Source of the DNA: Polynucleobacter sp. HIN11
Lineage (GTDB): Bacteria; Pseudomonadota; Gammaproteobacteria; Burkholderiales; Burkholderiaceae
DNA length: 64,000 bases
Assembly (NCBI RefSeq): GCF_030297675.1
Contig: NZ_AP028142.1
Coordinates: 372,001-436,000, forward strand
Reading direction: 5' to 3'
In this document: positions 42,738-50,701 of the stretch, piece after piece
Layout of the letters: every line of letters starts with the position of its first letter
How positions within the stretch are numbered: position 1 is the first letter of the stretch
The notes under the pieces: model-generated
What the model was told of the DNA's origin: nothing
What the model saw: the letters and a program-made list of their open reading frames with translations, nothing else
Database searches by the model: none
Position numbers and translations under genes: made by a program

Positions 42738-43279
42738 GGGTTGGTTCGTTGGATTAAGTTAAAGCCTAATACTTCGCGGTTGGGTCCAATGATAAGTAAA
42801 TAATTTCCATCCCGTGCAATGCTTCGGTAATCCCTCAGTAAATATAAGAAATCGCGTTCAATATCCTCGCGATTGGAAGCGCAGGCCATGCGAGTCGCGG
42901 CGATCTGGTTGATCTCAAATCCTCGAGGATCCTCGAGGATTTGTGCAGTGAAGCGATTGCAGCCACTATAGCCACTCATTCGACTCTGGCTAAATTGCAA
43001 ACTAATTTTTGGTCCACTATCACTGGGCATCGTGCGAAGGCGAACCTCACCCATACTGTTTGGTGGCATATTCCAGCGATTTAGTTCCCATTGAGTGCCA
43101 ACCAGTTCGGAATAGGGTGGGGTCGTTTTCCCAGGGCATGGGGGCACTATTTTGGCGCAACCAATCAATAAAAAGGGGGTTGAGCTGATGAGCCTTATTA
43201 GCCTTCTCTTAGTCTGTGAGACCTCTAGCCCGGGATTTTTTATATAAGTCTCTGATTTATATGTATTTTTATTGGTCAC
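42734..43279 (-). CDS. META-domain (HslJ-like) probable lipoprotein
   Basis: A 181-residue protein. A hydrophobic stretch SSTPFLLIGC gives a plausible lipobox near residue 41. The META domain follows: LVGTQWELNRW, SGYSGCNRFTAQ and the TRMAC motif. Relatives (HslJ, META lipoproteins) are linked to heat or novobiocin resistance, but most are uncharacterised. The GTG start at 43279 leaves an unusually long polar N-region before the signal; a shorter start is possible. Confidence 0.75.
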   Translation of the reverse strand: MTNKNTYKSETYIKNPGLEVSQTKRRLIRLISSTPFLLIGCAKIVPPCPGKTTPPYSELVGTQWELNRWNMPPNSMGEVRLRTMPSDSGPKISLQFSQSRMSGYSGCNRFTAQILEDPRGFEINQIAATRMACASNREDIERDFLYLLRDYRSIARDGNYLLIIGPNREVLGFNLIQRTNP

Positions 43280-43435
43280 AGTCGATAATCTTTTGTAGAG
43301 TGATGGAGTTTTTGGGGTATTTCGTCTAGAATATGAGGTTTTCTGTGGTCATCACACTCATTGGTCAAAAAACCTTATTGAGTGAAGACGATTCAGCCAG
43401 CCATTTTGTAATTATTTGATTTTAAGGAAATACCT

Positions 43436-43681
43436 ATGGTCGTCATTCGACTTGCCCGCGGCGGTTCTAAAAAGCGCCCTTTTTTTAGCATCGTTGCTAC
43501 CGACAAACGCAATCGTCGCGACTCGAATTTCATCGAGCGTTTGGGTTACTTTAATCCCCAAGCTTCGGAAAAAGAGCAGGCAATGCGCCTTTCTCAAGAC
43601 CGTTTAAATTATTGGTCTGGCGTTGGTGCGCAAATTTCGCCAACCGTAAAGCGTTTGATCAAGGATCACCCAGCGGCCTAA
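43436..43681 (+). CDS. rpsP: 30S ribosomal protein S16
   Basis: An 81-residue ribosomal protein with the S16 signature MVVIRLARGGSKKRPFFSIV and FIERLGYFNP. AAGGAA precedes the ATG. Head of the standard rpsP-rimM-trmD-rplS operon. In its leader, CACTCA (43355) can pair with TGAGTG (43379), and a -10-like TAGAAT lies at 43327. Confidence 0.97.
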   Translation: MVVIRLARGGSKKRPFFSIVATDKRNRRDSNFIERLGYFNPQASEKEQAMRLSQDRLNYWSGVGAQISPTVKRLIKDHPAA

Positions 43682-43689
43682 TCTTGGCC

Positions 43690-44244
43690 ATGATTGAAGG
43701 GGGAGTGGTGAGCGGTCATCAAACCCCCTCTGATTTAATTGATTTGGGTATCGTCTACGATGCCCAGGGCCTAAAAGGCCACATCAAAGTCCGCCCGTAT
43801 TCCCCTGACCCAATCGCCCTCTTGGCGTGCAAGGAGGCTTATTTGCAGGACCCTTACTCTGCCGCATCCCCCGCTGTTTATCGTGTACAAAGCGCCAAAA
43901 TTCATTCTGGCTTTGTGGTGATGCTTTTGGATGGCATTTGTGATCGAGATGCTGCCTTGGCCATGAAGGGCCAGACGGTTTTGCTCCCAAGAAAGGCGTT
44001 TCCAGCACCCGAGCAGGACACCTATTACTGGGTTGATTTGATTGGGTGCGAGGTCTATAACGAGCAGGGGATTCGTCTCGGTAATATTGAGGATATGGCT
44101 GAATTTGGGGCCCATCCAATCATGACGATTGGCAGTGAGCTGATTCCCTTTGTCCCTGCAATTGTGAAATCAGTTGAGCTGAAGTCAGCAGAACTTCCAT
44201 TAGGCAAAGTTGTAGTGGATTGGCAACCCGACTGGAGCCAATGA
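43690..44244 (+). CDS. rimM: Ribosome maturation factor RimM
   Basis: 16S rRNA processing factor that binds S19. The protein starts LIDLGIVYDAQGLKGHIKVRPYS and ends with a PRC-barrel region (DTYYWVDLIGCEVYNEQGIRLG, GSELIPFVPAIV). Length 184 residues from the ATG at 43690. GTG codons at 43705 and 43708 lie right behind GAAGGGGGA and could be the real start. Stop overlaps trmD. Confidence 0.93.
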   Translation: MIEGGVVSGHQTPSDLIDLGIVYDAQGLKGHIKVRPYSPDPIALLACKEAYLQDPYSAASPAVYRVQSAKIHSGFVVMLLDGICDRDAALAMKGQTVLLPRKAFPAPEQDTYYWVDLIGCEVYNEQGIRLGNIEDMAEFGAHPIMTIGSELIPFVPAIVKSVELKSAELPLGKVVVDWQPDWSQ

Positions 44245-45014
44245 GCGTGGATGCGACCAAGATGGATTTTGATGTGTTGACACTCTTCCCGGAGATGTTT
44301 GCTGCTCTCACGCAATATGGGGTGACCGGCCGCGCCTGTGAGCAAGGGATAACTTCTGTAACTACTTGGAATATCAGAGATTTTTCTGAAGATTCCCGAA
44401 AAACGGTCGATGATCGGGCTTATGGTGGCGGTCCTGGAATGGTAATGATGGCTAAACCCCTAGATTCTTGTCTTGAGGCTGTGAGCCGCTCCCATCGCGG
44501 TCGAGGAATTAATCCCGGGCCGGTTTGTTTATTAAGCCCTCAAGGAGAGCCATTTTCACAAAAGTTAGCGACAGATATCATCAATTACCGACAATTAACC
44601 TTAATTTGTGGTCGGTATGAGGCTATTGACCAACGTTTCATTGATGACAAAGTAGATCTTGAGATCTCAATCGGTGATTTTGTTGTTTCGGGGGGCGAAC
44701 TGCCCGCTATGATCCTCATGGATGCTGTAATCCGCTTAATTCCGGGGGCTTTAGGGGATGAGGACTCAGCGCTGCAAGATAGCTTTATGAATGGTCTTTT
44801 AGACCATCCTCACTACACCCGTCCGGAGGTTTATGGAAATAAATCGGTACCAGACGTGCTTTTGGGCGGACATCACGCTAAAATAATGGATTGGCGTCGG
44901 CAACAGTCTTTGGAGCTAACGTTAAAGCGCCGCCCAGATCTCATCATCAAAGCGCGTGCAAATGGGTTGCTGAGCCCGAAGGACGAAGCGTTTTTAAAGA
45001 CGCTTAAACCCTAA
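44241..45014 (+). CDS. trmD: tRNA (guanine-37-N1)-methyltransferase
   Basis: SPOUT-class enzyme making m1G37, needed to prevent frameshifting. The 257-residue protein has FDVLTLFPEMFAAL, YGGGPGMVM, the trefoil-knot SAM site (LICGRYEAIDQR and IGDFVVSGGELPA) and RPEVYG. The ATG at 44241 overlaps the rimM stop (ATGA) with GGAG upstream; an in-frame ATG at 44262 is the alternative. Confidence 0.97.
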   Translation: MSVDATKMDFDVLTLFPEMFAALTQYGVTGRACEQGITSVTTWNIRDFSEDSRKTVDDRAYGGGPGMVMMAKPLDSCLEAVSRSHRGRGINPGPVCLLSPQGEPFSQKLATDIINYRQLTLICGRYEAIDQRFIDDKVDLEISIGDFVVSGGELPAMILMDAVIRLIPGALGDEDSALQDSFMNGLLDHPHYTRPEVYGNKSVPDVLLGGHHAKIMDWRRQQSLELTLKRRPDLIIKARANGLLSPKDEAFLKTLKP

Positions 45015-45098
45015 AAGCTTGGCAAAAATTGAACTGCATCCTCTATTGAGTCCACCTATGTGTGGGATTAACGTCAATACGATGCCAAAGGAGTTGAA

Positions 45099-45497
45099 AT
45101 GAATTTGATTCAAACGATTGAGCAAGAAGAAATTGCTCGCCTAACTGCCAACAAAACGATTCCAAGTTTTGCTCCTGGCGATACTGTTGTTGTTAGCGTG
45201 AATGTTGTTGAGGGTACTCGTAAACGTGCTCAGGCATTTGAGGGTGTGGTCATTGCTAAACGCAATCGCGGTCTTAACTCCAGTTTCATTGTTCGTAAGA
45301 TTTCATCAGGCGAAGGCGTTGAGCGTACATTCCAAACCTACTCACCATTGATTGCCAGTATTGAAGTGAAGCGTCGTGGTGATGTGCGTCGTGCTAAGTT
45401 GTATTACTTGCGCGATCGTTCCGGCAAGTCCGCGCGTATTAAAGAGAAGCTAACTGCCCGTGCTAAAGAGGTCGTTGCTGAGCAAAGCGCTGAGTAA
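45099..45497 (+). CDS. rplS: 50S ribosomal protein L19
   Basis: A 132-residue ribosomal protein with FAPGDTVVVSVNVVEGTRKR, AFEGVVIAKRNRG and VKRRGDVRRAKLYYLRDRSG. AAAGGAG lies before the ATG. The C-terminal tail is extended and Lys/Glu-rich. Last gene of the operon, followed by a strong terminator. Confidence 0.97.
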   Translation: MNLIQTIEQEEIARLTANKTIPSFAPGDTVVVSVNVVEGTRKRAQAFEGVVIAKRNRGLNSSFIVRKISSGEGVERTFQTYSPLIASIEVKRRGDVRRAKLYYLRDRSGKSARIKEKLTARAKEVVAEQSAE

Positions 45498-45517
45498 TTA
45501 ATCTGGTACCAGCAATC

Positions 45518-45540
45518 AAGGCGACTTCGGTCGCCTTTTT
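45518..45540 (+). terminator. Terminator after rplS
   Basis: AAGGCGAC, a TTCG tetraloop and GTCGCCTT, followed by a T-run. A classic intrinsic terminator 20 bases after the rplS stop. Confidence 0.95.
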
Positions 45541-45568
45541 GTTTATTTAAATCACCTAAAATGATGGC

Positions 45569-46300
45569 ATGGTTAATTCGTCTGCATCCATCAGAAAAAG
45601 CTTAGCTGCGCCACCTGGTTTTAATCCGCGAAGTGTGCCCATTGCCCATCGCTGCGAGGATCAAGCTCGGGTGGCTGAGCATCTGTTTGATGCCAACGCC
45701 CTACGAAAGCATTTTGCTGCCCCACCAACCTGGATCCCTGAAATTACGGATGAAAATCGGCATGTGATCGCCAGTGACATCATTGCGCAACGCGAGGCAG
45801 AAGGGTTGATCACAGAGGCTGCTATTTTGCTACCACTGGTGATGCAACCAAACGGTTTAAATGTTCTCTTAACGCAGCGAACCGATCATTTGCATGATCA
45901 TGCCGGGCAAATTAGCTTTCCAGGTGGTCGAAAAGACCATGCAGATGAATCAATCATTACTACTGCATTGCGCGAAAGTGAGGAAGAGATCGGCTTATCC
46001 AGCGATCATATTGATGTGATCGGAACCATGCCGGAGTATTTGACTGTCTCTGGTTATCGGGTGACCCCCGTGGTTGCTCTGGTTGAGCCCCCTCGAGAAT
46101 ATCGACCAGATCCATTTGAAGTGGCGGATGTTTTTGAGGTTCCTCTACCATTTCTGATGAACCCAGCGAATCATGAGGTACGGGTGTGGCATAGTGATGA
46201 GGGCTCGCGGCGTTTTTATGCTATTCCGTATGCGGATCGCTTTATTTGGGGCGCTACTGCTGGAATGTTACGAAATCTATATCATTTATTAAAAGCATGA
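45569..46300 (+). CDS. Nudix hydrolase, CoA pyrophosphatase type
   Basis: A 243-residue protein with a complete Nudix box (GGRKDHADESIITTALRESE followed by EEIGL). LLTQRTDHLHDHAGQISFPG just before it is the UPF0035/NudL signature of CoA-diphosphate hydrolases. The N-terminal 60 residues are poorly conserved. Stop overlaps the next start by four bases. Confidence 0.9.
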   Translation: MVNSSASIRKSLAAPPGFNPRSVPIAHRCEDQARVAEHLFDANALRKHFAAPPTWIPEITDENRHVIASDIIAQREAEGLITEAAILLPLVMQPNGLNVLLTQRTDHLHDHAGQISFPGGRKDHADESIITTALRESEEEIGLSSDHIDVIGTMPEYLTVSGYRVTPVVALVEPPREYRPDPFEVADVFEVPLPFLMNPANHEVRVWHSDEGSRRFYAIPYADRFIWGATAGMLRNLYHLLKA

Positions 46301-47253
46301 CCTTTTTCTCTATTCTTTTCGCTCTCATTGCCGAGCAATACCGGCCCGTTACCGCATCGCATTGGATTCGGAGAATGAGTGCCACATGGCTCGATTGGGT
46401 CGCTAAAGAGTTTGGTGGCAAATCCGAGCAGGGTGCAACTCCCGTGGGCGCCCGTTTGGCCTGCTTGGTTGGATTTGGCTTACCAACGGTGTTGGTATTC
46501 GCAGTCTATATATTTGCATACATCGTGAACCCATTATTGGCATTTGTCTGGAACATCATCATCGTGTATTTGTTCTTCGGTTTTCGGCAATTTAGCCACT
46601 CATTTACCGAGGTCCATGAAGCGATTCAAAATCATGATCTTCCTGCCGCGCGGCTTGCGCTCCAAGCGTGGGTGGGTGATGAGTTTGATACCTCGCATCT
46701 ATCCGAAAGTGAGATCATCGCGATTGCTCTAGAGCGAGCCATTATTGGGGCTCATCGCCATGTATTTGGGGTATTTTTCTGGTTCTTGATACCAATTGGC
46801 CCTGCCGGAGTTGTTTTGTACCGGCTCGCAGATAAGGCGAGTAAGCGTTGGGAGAACTTTGGTCTGAATTTATCGGAGGCGGCAAAGCATTTTTTCTATA
46901 TTTTGGATTGGATCCCAGTTCGCCTCAGTGCGATTAGCTTCGCTATCGTAGGTAATTTTGAAGACGCTATTTATGCCTGGCGTAACTTAACCGGTAAGTG
47001 GGCGGATCCACTCTCGGCTGTTTTATTGGCTTCGGGTAGTGGAGCGCTAGGTGTTCGTTTAGGAGAGCCTCTGCGGGAGCCAACCAGTGATGAGGCACTA
47101 GCTCGTGCCGAGGCTGGTGAGCCGCCGATCTACGAAATTGGTCACGAGCCCAGTGAGCGATCCATGCGCTCAGCAATCGGCTTAGTGTGGCGAGCCCTTA
47201 TCGTTTGTATGGTGGTTTTAGCGATGTTGACCATCGCTCTTTGGCTGGGCTAA
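46297..47253 (+). CDS. CobD/CbiB-like membrane protein
   Basis: A 318-residue integral membrane protein. MTFFSILFALIAEQYRP, FSHSFTEVHEAIQNHDLPAA and WIPVRLSAISFAIVGNFEDA match the CobD/CbiB (adenosylcobinamide-phosphate synthase) and AmpE-like family. No other cobalamin genes are nearby, so in this organism it may have a different role, as often seen in betaproteobacteria. ATG at 46297 is coupled to the Nudix gene. Its 3' end overlaps the convergent rsgA by 56 bases. Confidence 0.83.
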   Translation: MTFFSILFALIAEQYRPVTASHWIRRMSATWLDWVAKEFGGKSEQGATPVGARLACLVGFGLPTVLVFAVYIFAYIVNPLLAFVWNIIIVYLFFGFRQFSHSFTEVHEAIQNHDLPAARLALQAWVGDEFDTSHLSESEIIAIALERAIIGAHRHVFGVFFWFLIPIGPAGVVLYRLADKASKRWENFGLNLSEAAKHFFYILDWIPVRLSAISFAIVGNFEDAIYAWRNLTGKWADPLSAVLLASGSGALGVRLGEPLREPTSDEALARAEAGEPPIYEIGHEPSERSMRSAIGLVWRALIVCMVVLAMLTIALWLG

Positions 47254-48193
47254 TCCCCTGGATCTGAATATCTGCTGTCCTCGAGTCTGAGACCAGCTGT
47301 TTAAAGAGCGCTAAGCGTTCACTCGCAATGACTCCTGCCAAGACGGCCGCTTGAACCGCACAATCGGGCTCATTGTCGTGTTTGCAATTATGAAAGCGAC
47401 ACTGACCCAAATAGGGTTTGAACTCCCGAAAGGCATGTTGTAACTGACTCTCCGATACATGCGCAAGGCCAAATTCTTGAAAGCCTGGTGAGTCAATAAT
47501 TGCTCCTAAACCATTTGCATCGCGACCCCATTCTGGTAGATCAAAATAGCGGCAGGCCGTGGTGGTATGTTTGCCACTATCCAGTTTTTGCGAGTATTCC
47601 TGGGTGACAGCGGCTGCATTGGGGATCCAGGCATTTAGAAGCGTTGACTTACCCATACCGGATTGCCCGACTAAAACCGATACTTTGCCCTTTAGGAGTG
47701 GCACAAGTGCGTCGAGCGATTTTGGATTCAATTTTGCAGAGACTTCATGTACCGCGTAACCCATCGATTTGTATGGGCCCAGCTGATCACGAGCCGCTTC
47801 AAGCTTATCGTGTAGGTCGCATTTGTTCAAAATGATATGAAGATCAATTTGATTCAGTTCAGCCGCAATCACTGCGCGCCCAAGAAGATCGGGCGAGAAT
47901 GCGGGCGCGGTTGCTAAAACAATCAGTATCTGATCAACATTAGCAGCAATGCTTTTACTCCTAAATGCATCTGAGCGATAGAGTAAATTCTTGCGCGGTT
48001 CAATTTCAAGAATACGGGCCTGATCCGCCGAGGTGCTCTCTAGAATCAACCGATCGCCTACTGCCCCAAGGTGTTGTTTACCAGGAGCACTCACATGAAT
48101 GAATGGCCCATGATGGGATCCATCAGCCTCAATCCGTTGCGCTAAGTAATGTCTGCCATACGAAGCGCTTAGAAGGGCACGAAAAGGACCCAT
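47198..48193 (-). CDS. rsgA: Ribosome small subunit-dependent GTPase A
   Basis: Late 30S assembly GTPase of 331 residues. It shows the circularly permuted motif order: OB-fold, NKCD (G4), GQSGMGKSTLLN (P-loop, G1), DSPGFQEF (G3), then the zinc site CRFHNCKHDNEPDC. The C-terminal 25 residues run into the convergent CobD-like gene. It follows an M48 protease gene by 13 bases on the same strand. Confidence 0.95.
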   Translation of the reverse strand: MGPFRALLSASYGRHYLAQRIEADGSHHGPFIHVSAPGKQHLGAVGDRLILESTSADQARILEIEPRKNLLYRSDAFRSKSIAANVDQILIVLATAPAFSPDLLGRAVIAAELNQIDLHIILNKCDLHDKLEAARDQLGPYKSMGYAVHEVSAKLNPKSLDALVPLLKGKVSVLVGQSGMGKSTLLNAWIPNAAAVTQEYSQKLDSGKHTTTACRYFDLPEWGRDANGLGAIIDSPGFQEFGLAHVSESQLQHAFREFKPYLGQCRFHNCKHDNEPDCAVQAAVLAGVIASERLALFKQLVSDSRTADIQIQGISPAKERWSTSLKPPYKR

Positions 48194-48206
48194 TACCGAA
48201 TATCAC

Positions 48207-49457
48207 TCATGCAAATCGCTGAAGATGCGCAATCCGCAATGGGGCGGGAGGATGCGAACTATAGAAAGCCGTGTAGATTGGATCGGGGGTGAGGGTGGAA
48301 GCATTGTCTTGATACAGCTTCACCAAGGCAGAGATCAGGGCACTTGCAGATGATTTCTGGGCTGCAAAATGATCGGCTTCGTATTCATGTTTACGCGAAG
48401 CAAGACTTCCCAGTGGCGTGAAGAAGAATCCAAATACAGGCGCTACCAACATAAAGAGGGCAAGAGCCAGACCACCGTTGTAACCATTGAGATCCGGAGT
48501 TACGCCAAGGCCAAAATAGAACCAGGGCTGTGAACTAATCCATCCCAAAATAGCTAGCATGACAAAGCTGAGAGCAAATGAGACCAGTAAACGCTTGCGG
48601 ATATGTTGACGCTTGAAATGACCGAGCTCATGCGCTAGGACCGCCTCCACCTCTAAGGGCTCTAACTTTTCAATCAGGGTATCAAAAAAGACAATGCGTT
48701 TTGCTTTGCCGATGCCCGTGAAATAAGCATTGCCATGGGCACTTCGTTTACTCCCATCCATGACAAAAAGACCTTGACTAGCAAAGTCACAGCGTTTTAA
48801 GAGTTGCTCGATTTGGGTTTTTAGTGGACCATCCTCGAGCGCCTTAAATTTGTTAAATAAGGGTGCGATTACCGTGGGAAAGAGCCATAGTAGTAGGGCG
48901 TTGAATAGTGTCCAAACTACCCATGTCCACAACCACCAATAAGTCCCACTAGTGGCCATGAGCTCGAGAACTAACCATAAGAGCGGTAAACCAAGCGCAG
49001 CCGCCAAGGCAACTCCTTTAAAGGTATCAAGCCAAAAGAGGCGTGGAGTCATGCGATTAAAGCCAAAGGCTGCTTCAATCCCAAATTGTTTTTTCCAGGT
49101 AAAGGGTAAATCCAAAAGACCAGAAATGAGGGCTAGAGAAACTAAAAGAAGGATTTGCTGGGTAATGCCTGGTCCCATTAAGTTCAATAGCGTTTGATTA
49201 AGCCACTCCAAGCCGCCCAATAAGGTAAAGCCAATCAACACAAGCGCACCAAAGGCATTTTCGAGAAGACCTAAGCGTAATTTGGCAATCGTGTAATCAG
49301 CTGCTTTTTGATGATCAGCCAAAGAAACTCGGGAAGCAAATTCATTCGGTACACTAGCGCGGTGGAGGGCGACGTGGCGTATTTGTCGCATGGCCAACCA
49401 GTGGCGCATGCCAACACTTAGCAGTAGGGCGACAATGAAGATCCAAGTAAAAGTCAT
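48207..49457 (-). CDS. M48-family membrane metalloprotease (CAAX-protease-like)
   Basis: A 416-residue protein with several N-terminal membrane helices, the zinc motif HELGH (about 276-280) and the downstream glutamate in SRKHEYEADHFAA. The layout follows Ste24/CAAX prenyl protease 1 more than the shorter HtpX. It may handle membrane protein quality control. ATG at 49457 gives the first helix; the frame opens further upstream to 49493 but overlaps orn. The start lies 15 bases from the divergent orn start. Confidence 0.9.
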   Translation of the reverse strand: MTFTWIFIVALLLSVGMRHWLAMRQIRHVALHRASVPNEFASRVSLADHQKAADYTIAKLRLGLLENAFGALVLIGFTLLGGLEWLNQTLLNLMGPGITQQILLLVSLALISGLLDLPFTWKKQFGIEAAFGFNRMTPRLFWLDTFKGVALAAALGLPLLWLVLELMATSGTYWWLWTWVVWTLFNALLLWLFPTVIAPLFNKFKALEDGPLKTQIEQLLKRCDFASQGLFVMDGSKRSAHGNAYFTGIGKAKRIVFFDTLIEKLEPLEVEAVLAHELGHFKRQHIRKRLLVSFALSFVMLAILGWISSQPWFYFGLGVTPDLNGYNGGLALALFMLVAPVFGFFFTPLGSLASRKHEYEADHFAAQKSSASALISALVKLYQDNASTLTPDPIYTAFYSSHPPAPLRIAHLQRFA

Positions 49458-49472
49458 GAAAGTATTATAGAG

Positions 49473-50057
49473 ATGAGTGAACAAATAAAGCACGCTGCTA
49501 ATGGAAATGATCCTCTGGTTTGGGTCGATATGGAAATGTCCGGCCTAAAGCCCGATAGCGACCGAATCTTGGAGATCGCCATGATCATCACCGATGCTCA
49601 CTTGAACGTAATAGCCACAGCGCCGGTATGGGTTGTTCACCAAACGGACGAGGTGTTAGACGGCATGGATGCTTGGAACAAAGGAACCCACAGCAAATCC
49701 GGTCTGGTCGATAAAGTGAAGGCTTCCTTGCTGAGTGAGTCAGAGGTTGAGCAGCAATGCATTGCCTTTTTAAAGCAATATGTAAAAGCGAATACTGCGC
49801 CAATGTGTGGTAACTCAATTTGCCAAGATCGACGCTTTATGGCTCGCTATATGCCTAAGCTTGAAGCTTATTTCCATTATCGAAATGTTGATGTTTCAAC
49901 CGTCAAAGAGCTGTCAAAACGTTGGCAACCTAATTTGGTAAAAGGTTTTGAAAAGAAACAGGCTCATACGGCTCTGGCCGATATTATGGAATCGATTGAG
50001 GAGCTGAAGTACTACCGAGAGCACTTCTTTCGGCTACCTGCGCCAAGTAGCGATTAA
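49473..50057 (+). CDS. orn: Oligoribonuclease
   Basis: DnaQ-fold exonuclease that degrades 2-5-nt RNA and pGpG; usually essential. The 194-residue protein has the DEDDh residues in WVDMEMSGLKPDSDRILEIA, GNSICQDRRFMARYMP and HTALADIMESIEEL. The start region lacks a clear ribosome site and abuts the divergent protease gene. Its stop is directly adjacent to the convergent mog stop. Confidence 0.96.
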   Translation: MSEQIKHAANGNDPLVWVDMEMSGLKPDSDRILEIAMIITDAHLNVIATAPVWVVHQTDEVLDGMDAWNKGTHSKSGLVDKVKASLLSESEVEQQCIAFLKQYVKANTAPMCGNSICQDRRFMARYMPKLEAYFHYRNVDVSTVKELSKRWQPNLVKGFEKKQAHTALADIMESIEELKYYREHFFRLPAPSSD

Positions 50058-50675
50058 TTACTTCTTTTTCTTGGGCCTAAAGGCTTTGACAATGGCCTCA
50101 TCGGTTTCAATGATCGGCCCACTCATCAGCTCAATGCAATAGGGTATCGCTGCAAAAATCCCATGAACTAGGACCTTGCCTTCAGGATCCCTCAAGCCCT
50201 CCAAGGTCTCTTGAATGGATTTAGGTTGGCCCGGAAGGTTAAGGATGAGAGCGCCATGGCCTTCAATTTCTCGCAGAACAGCCACCTGCCTTGACAAAAT
50301 TGCGGTGGGTACAAAATGCAAACTAATTTGGCGCATTTGTTCGCCAAAGCCGGGCATCTCGCGAGTCCCCACTTCCAAGGTTGCTTCTGGGGTTACATCG
50401 CGGCGCGCCGGACCAGTGCCGCCCGTCGTTAAGACAAGGTCACAGCCCATTTCATCAACAAGCTCAATTAAACTTGAGGTGATGTGTTCTATCTCATCAG
50501 GGATTAGGCGCTCATGGAAAACGAGGGGTGTGGTGATGACGCGCGAAAGCCAATTTCGTAGGCTGGGAATGCCCTCATCGACATAGACCCCTTGACTGGC
50601 TCGATCTGAAATCGAAACCAATCCAATTTTTACCTCATTGGGAAAACGGCGTTCAAAGGGGCTGGGCTGCTTCAT
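50058..50675 (-). CDS. mog: Molybdopterin adenylyltransferase
   Basis: Activates molybdopterin by adenylylation before molybdate insertion. The 205-residue MogA/MoaB-fold protein has KIGLVSISDRASQGVYVDEG, the TTGGTGPARRDVTPEA motif and ILNLPGQPKSIQE. Molybdopterin genes moaA, mobA and moeA lie 4-8 kb downstream in the window but in a separate unit. Confidence 0.94.
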   Translation of the reverse strand: MKQPSPFERRFPNEVKIGLVSISDRASQGVYVDEGIPSLRNWLSRVITTPLVFHERLIPDEIEHITSSLIELVDEMGCDLVLTTGGTGPARRDVTPEATLEVGTREMPGFGEQMRQISLHFVPTAILSRQVAVLREIEGHGALILNLPGQPKSIQETLEGLRDPEGKVLVHGIFAAIPYCIELMSGPIIETDEAIVKAFRPKKKK

Positions 50676-50701
50676 GGTTCTATTCTAGCTATCATTAGAG
50701 G

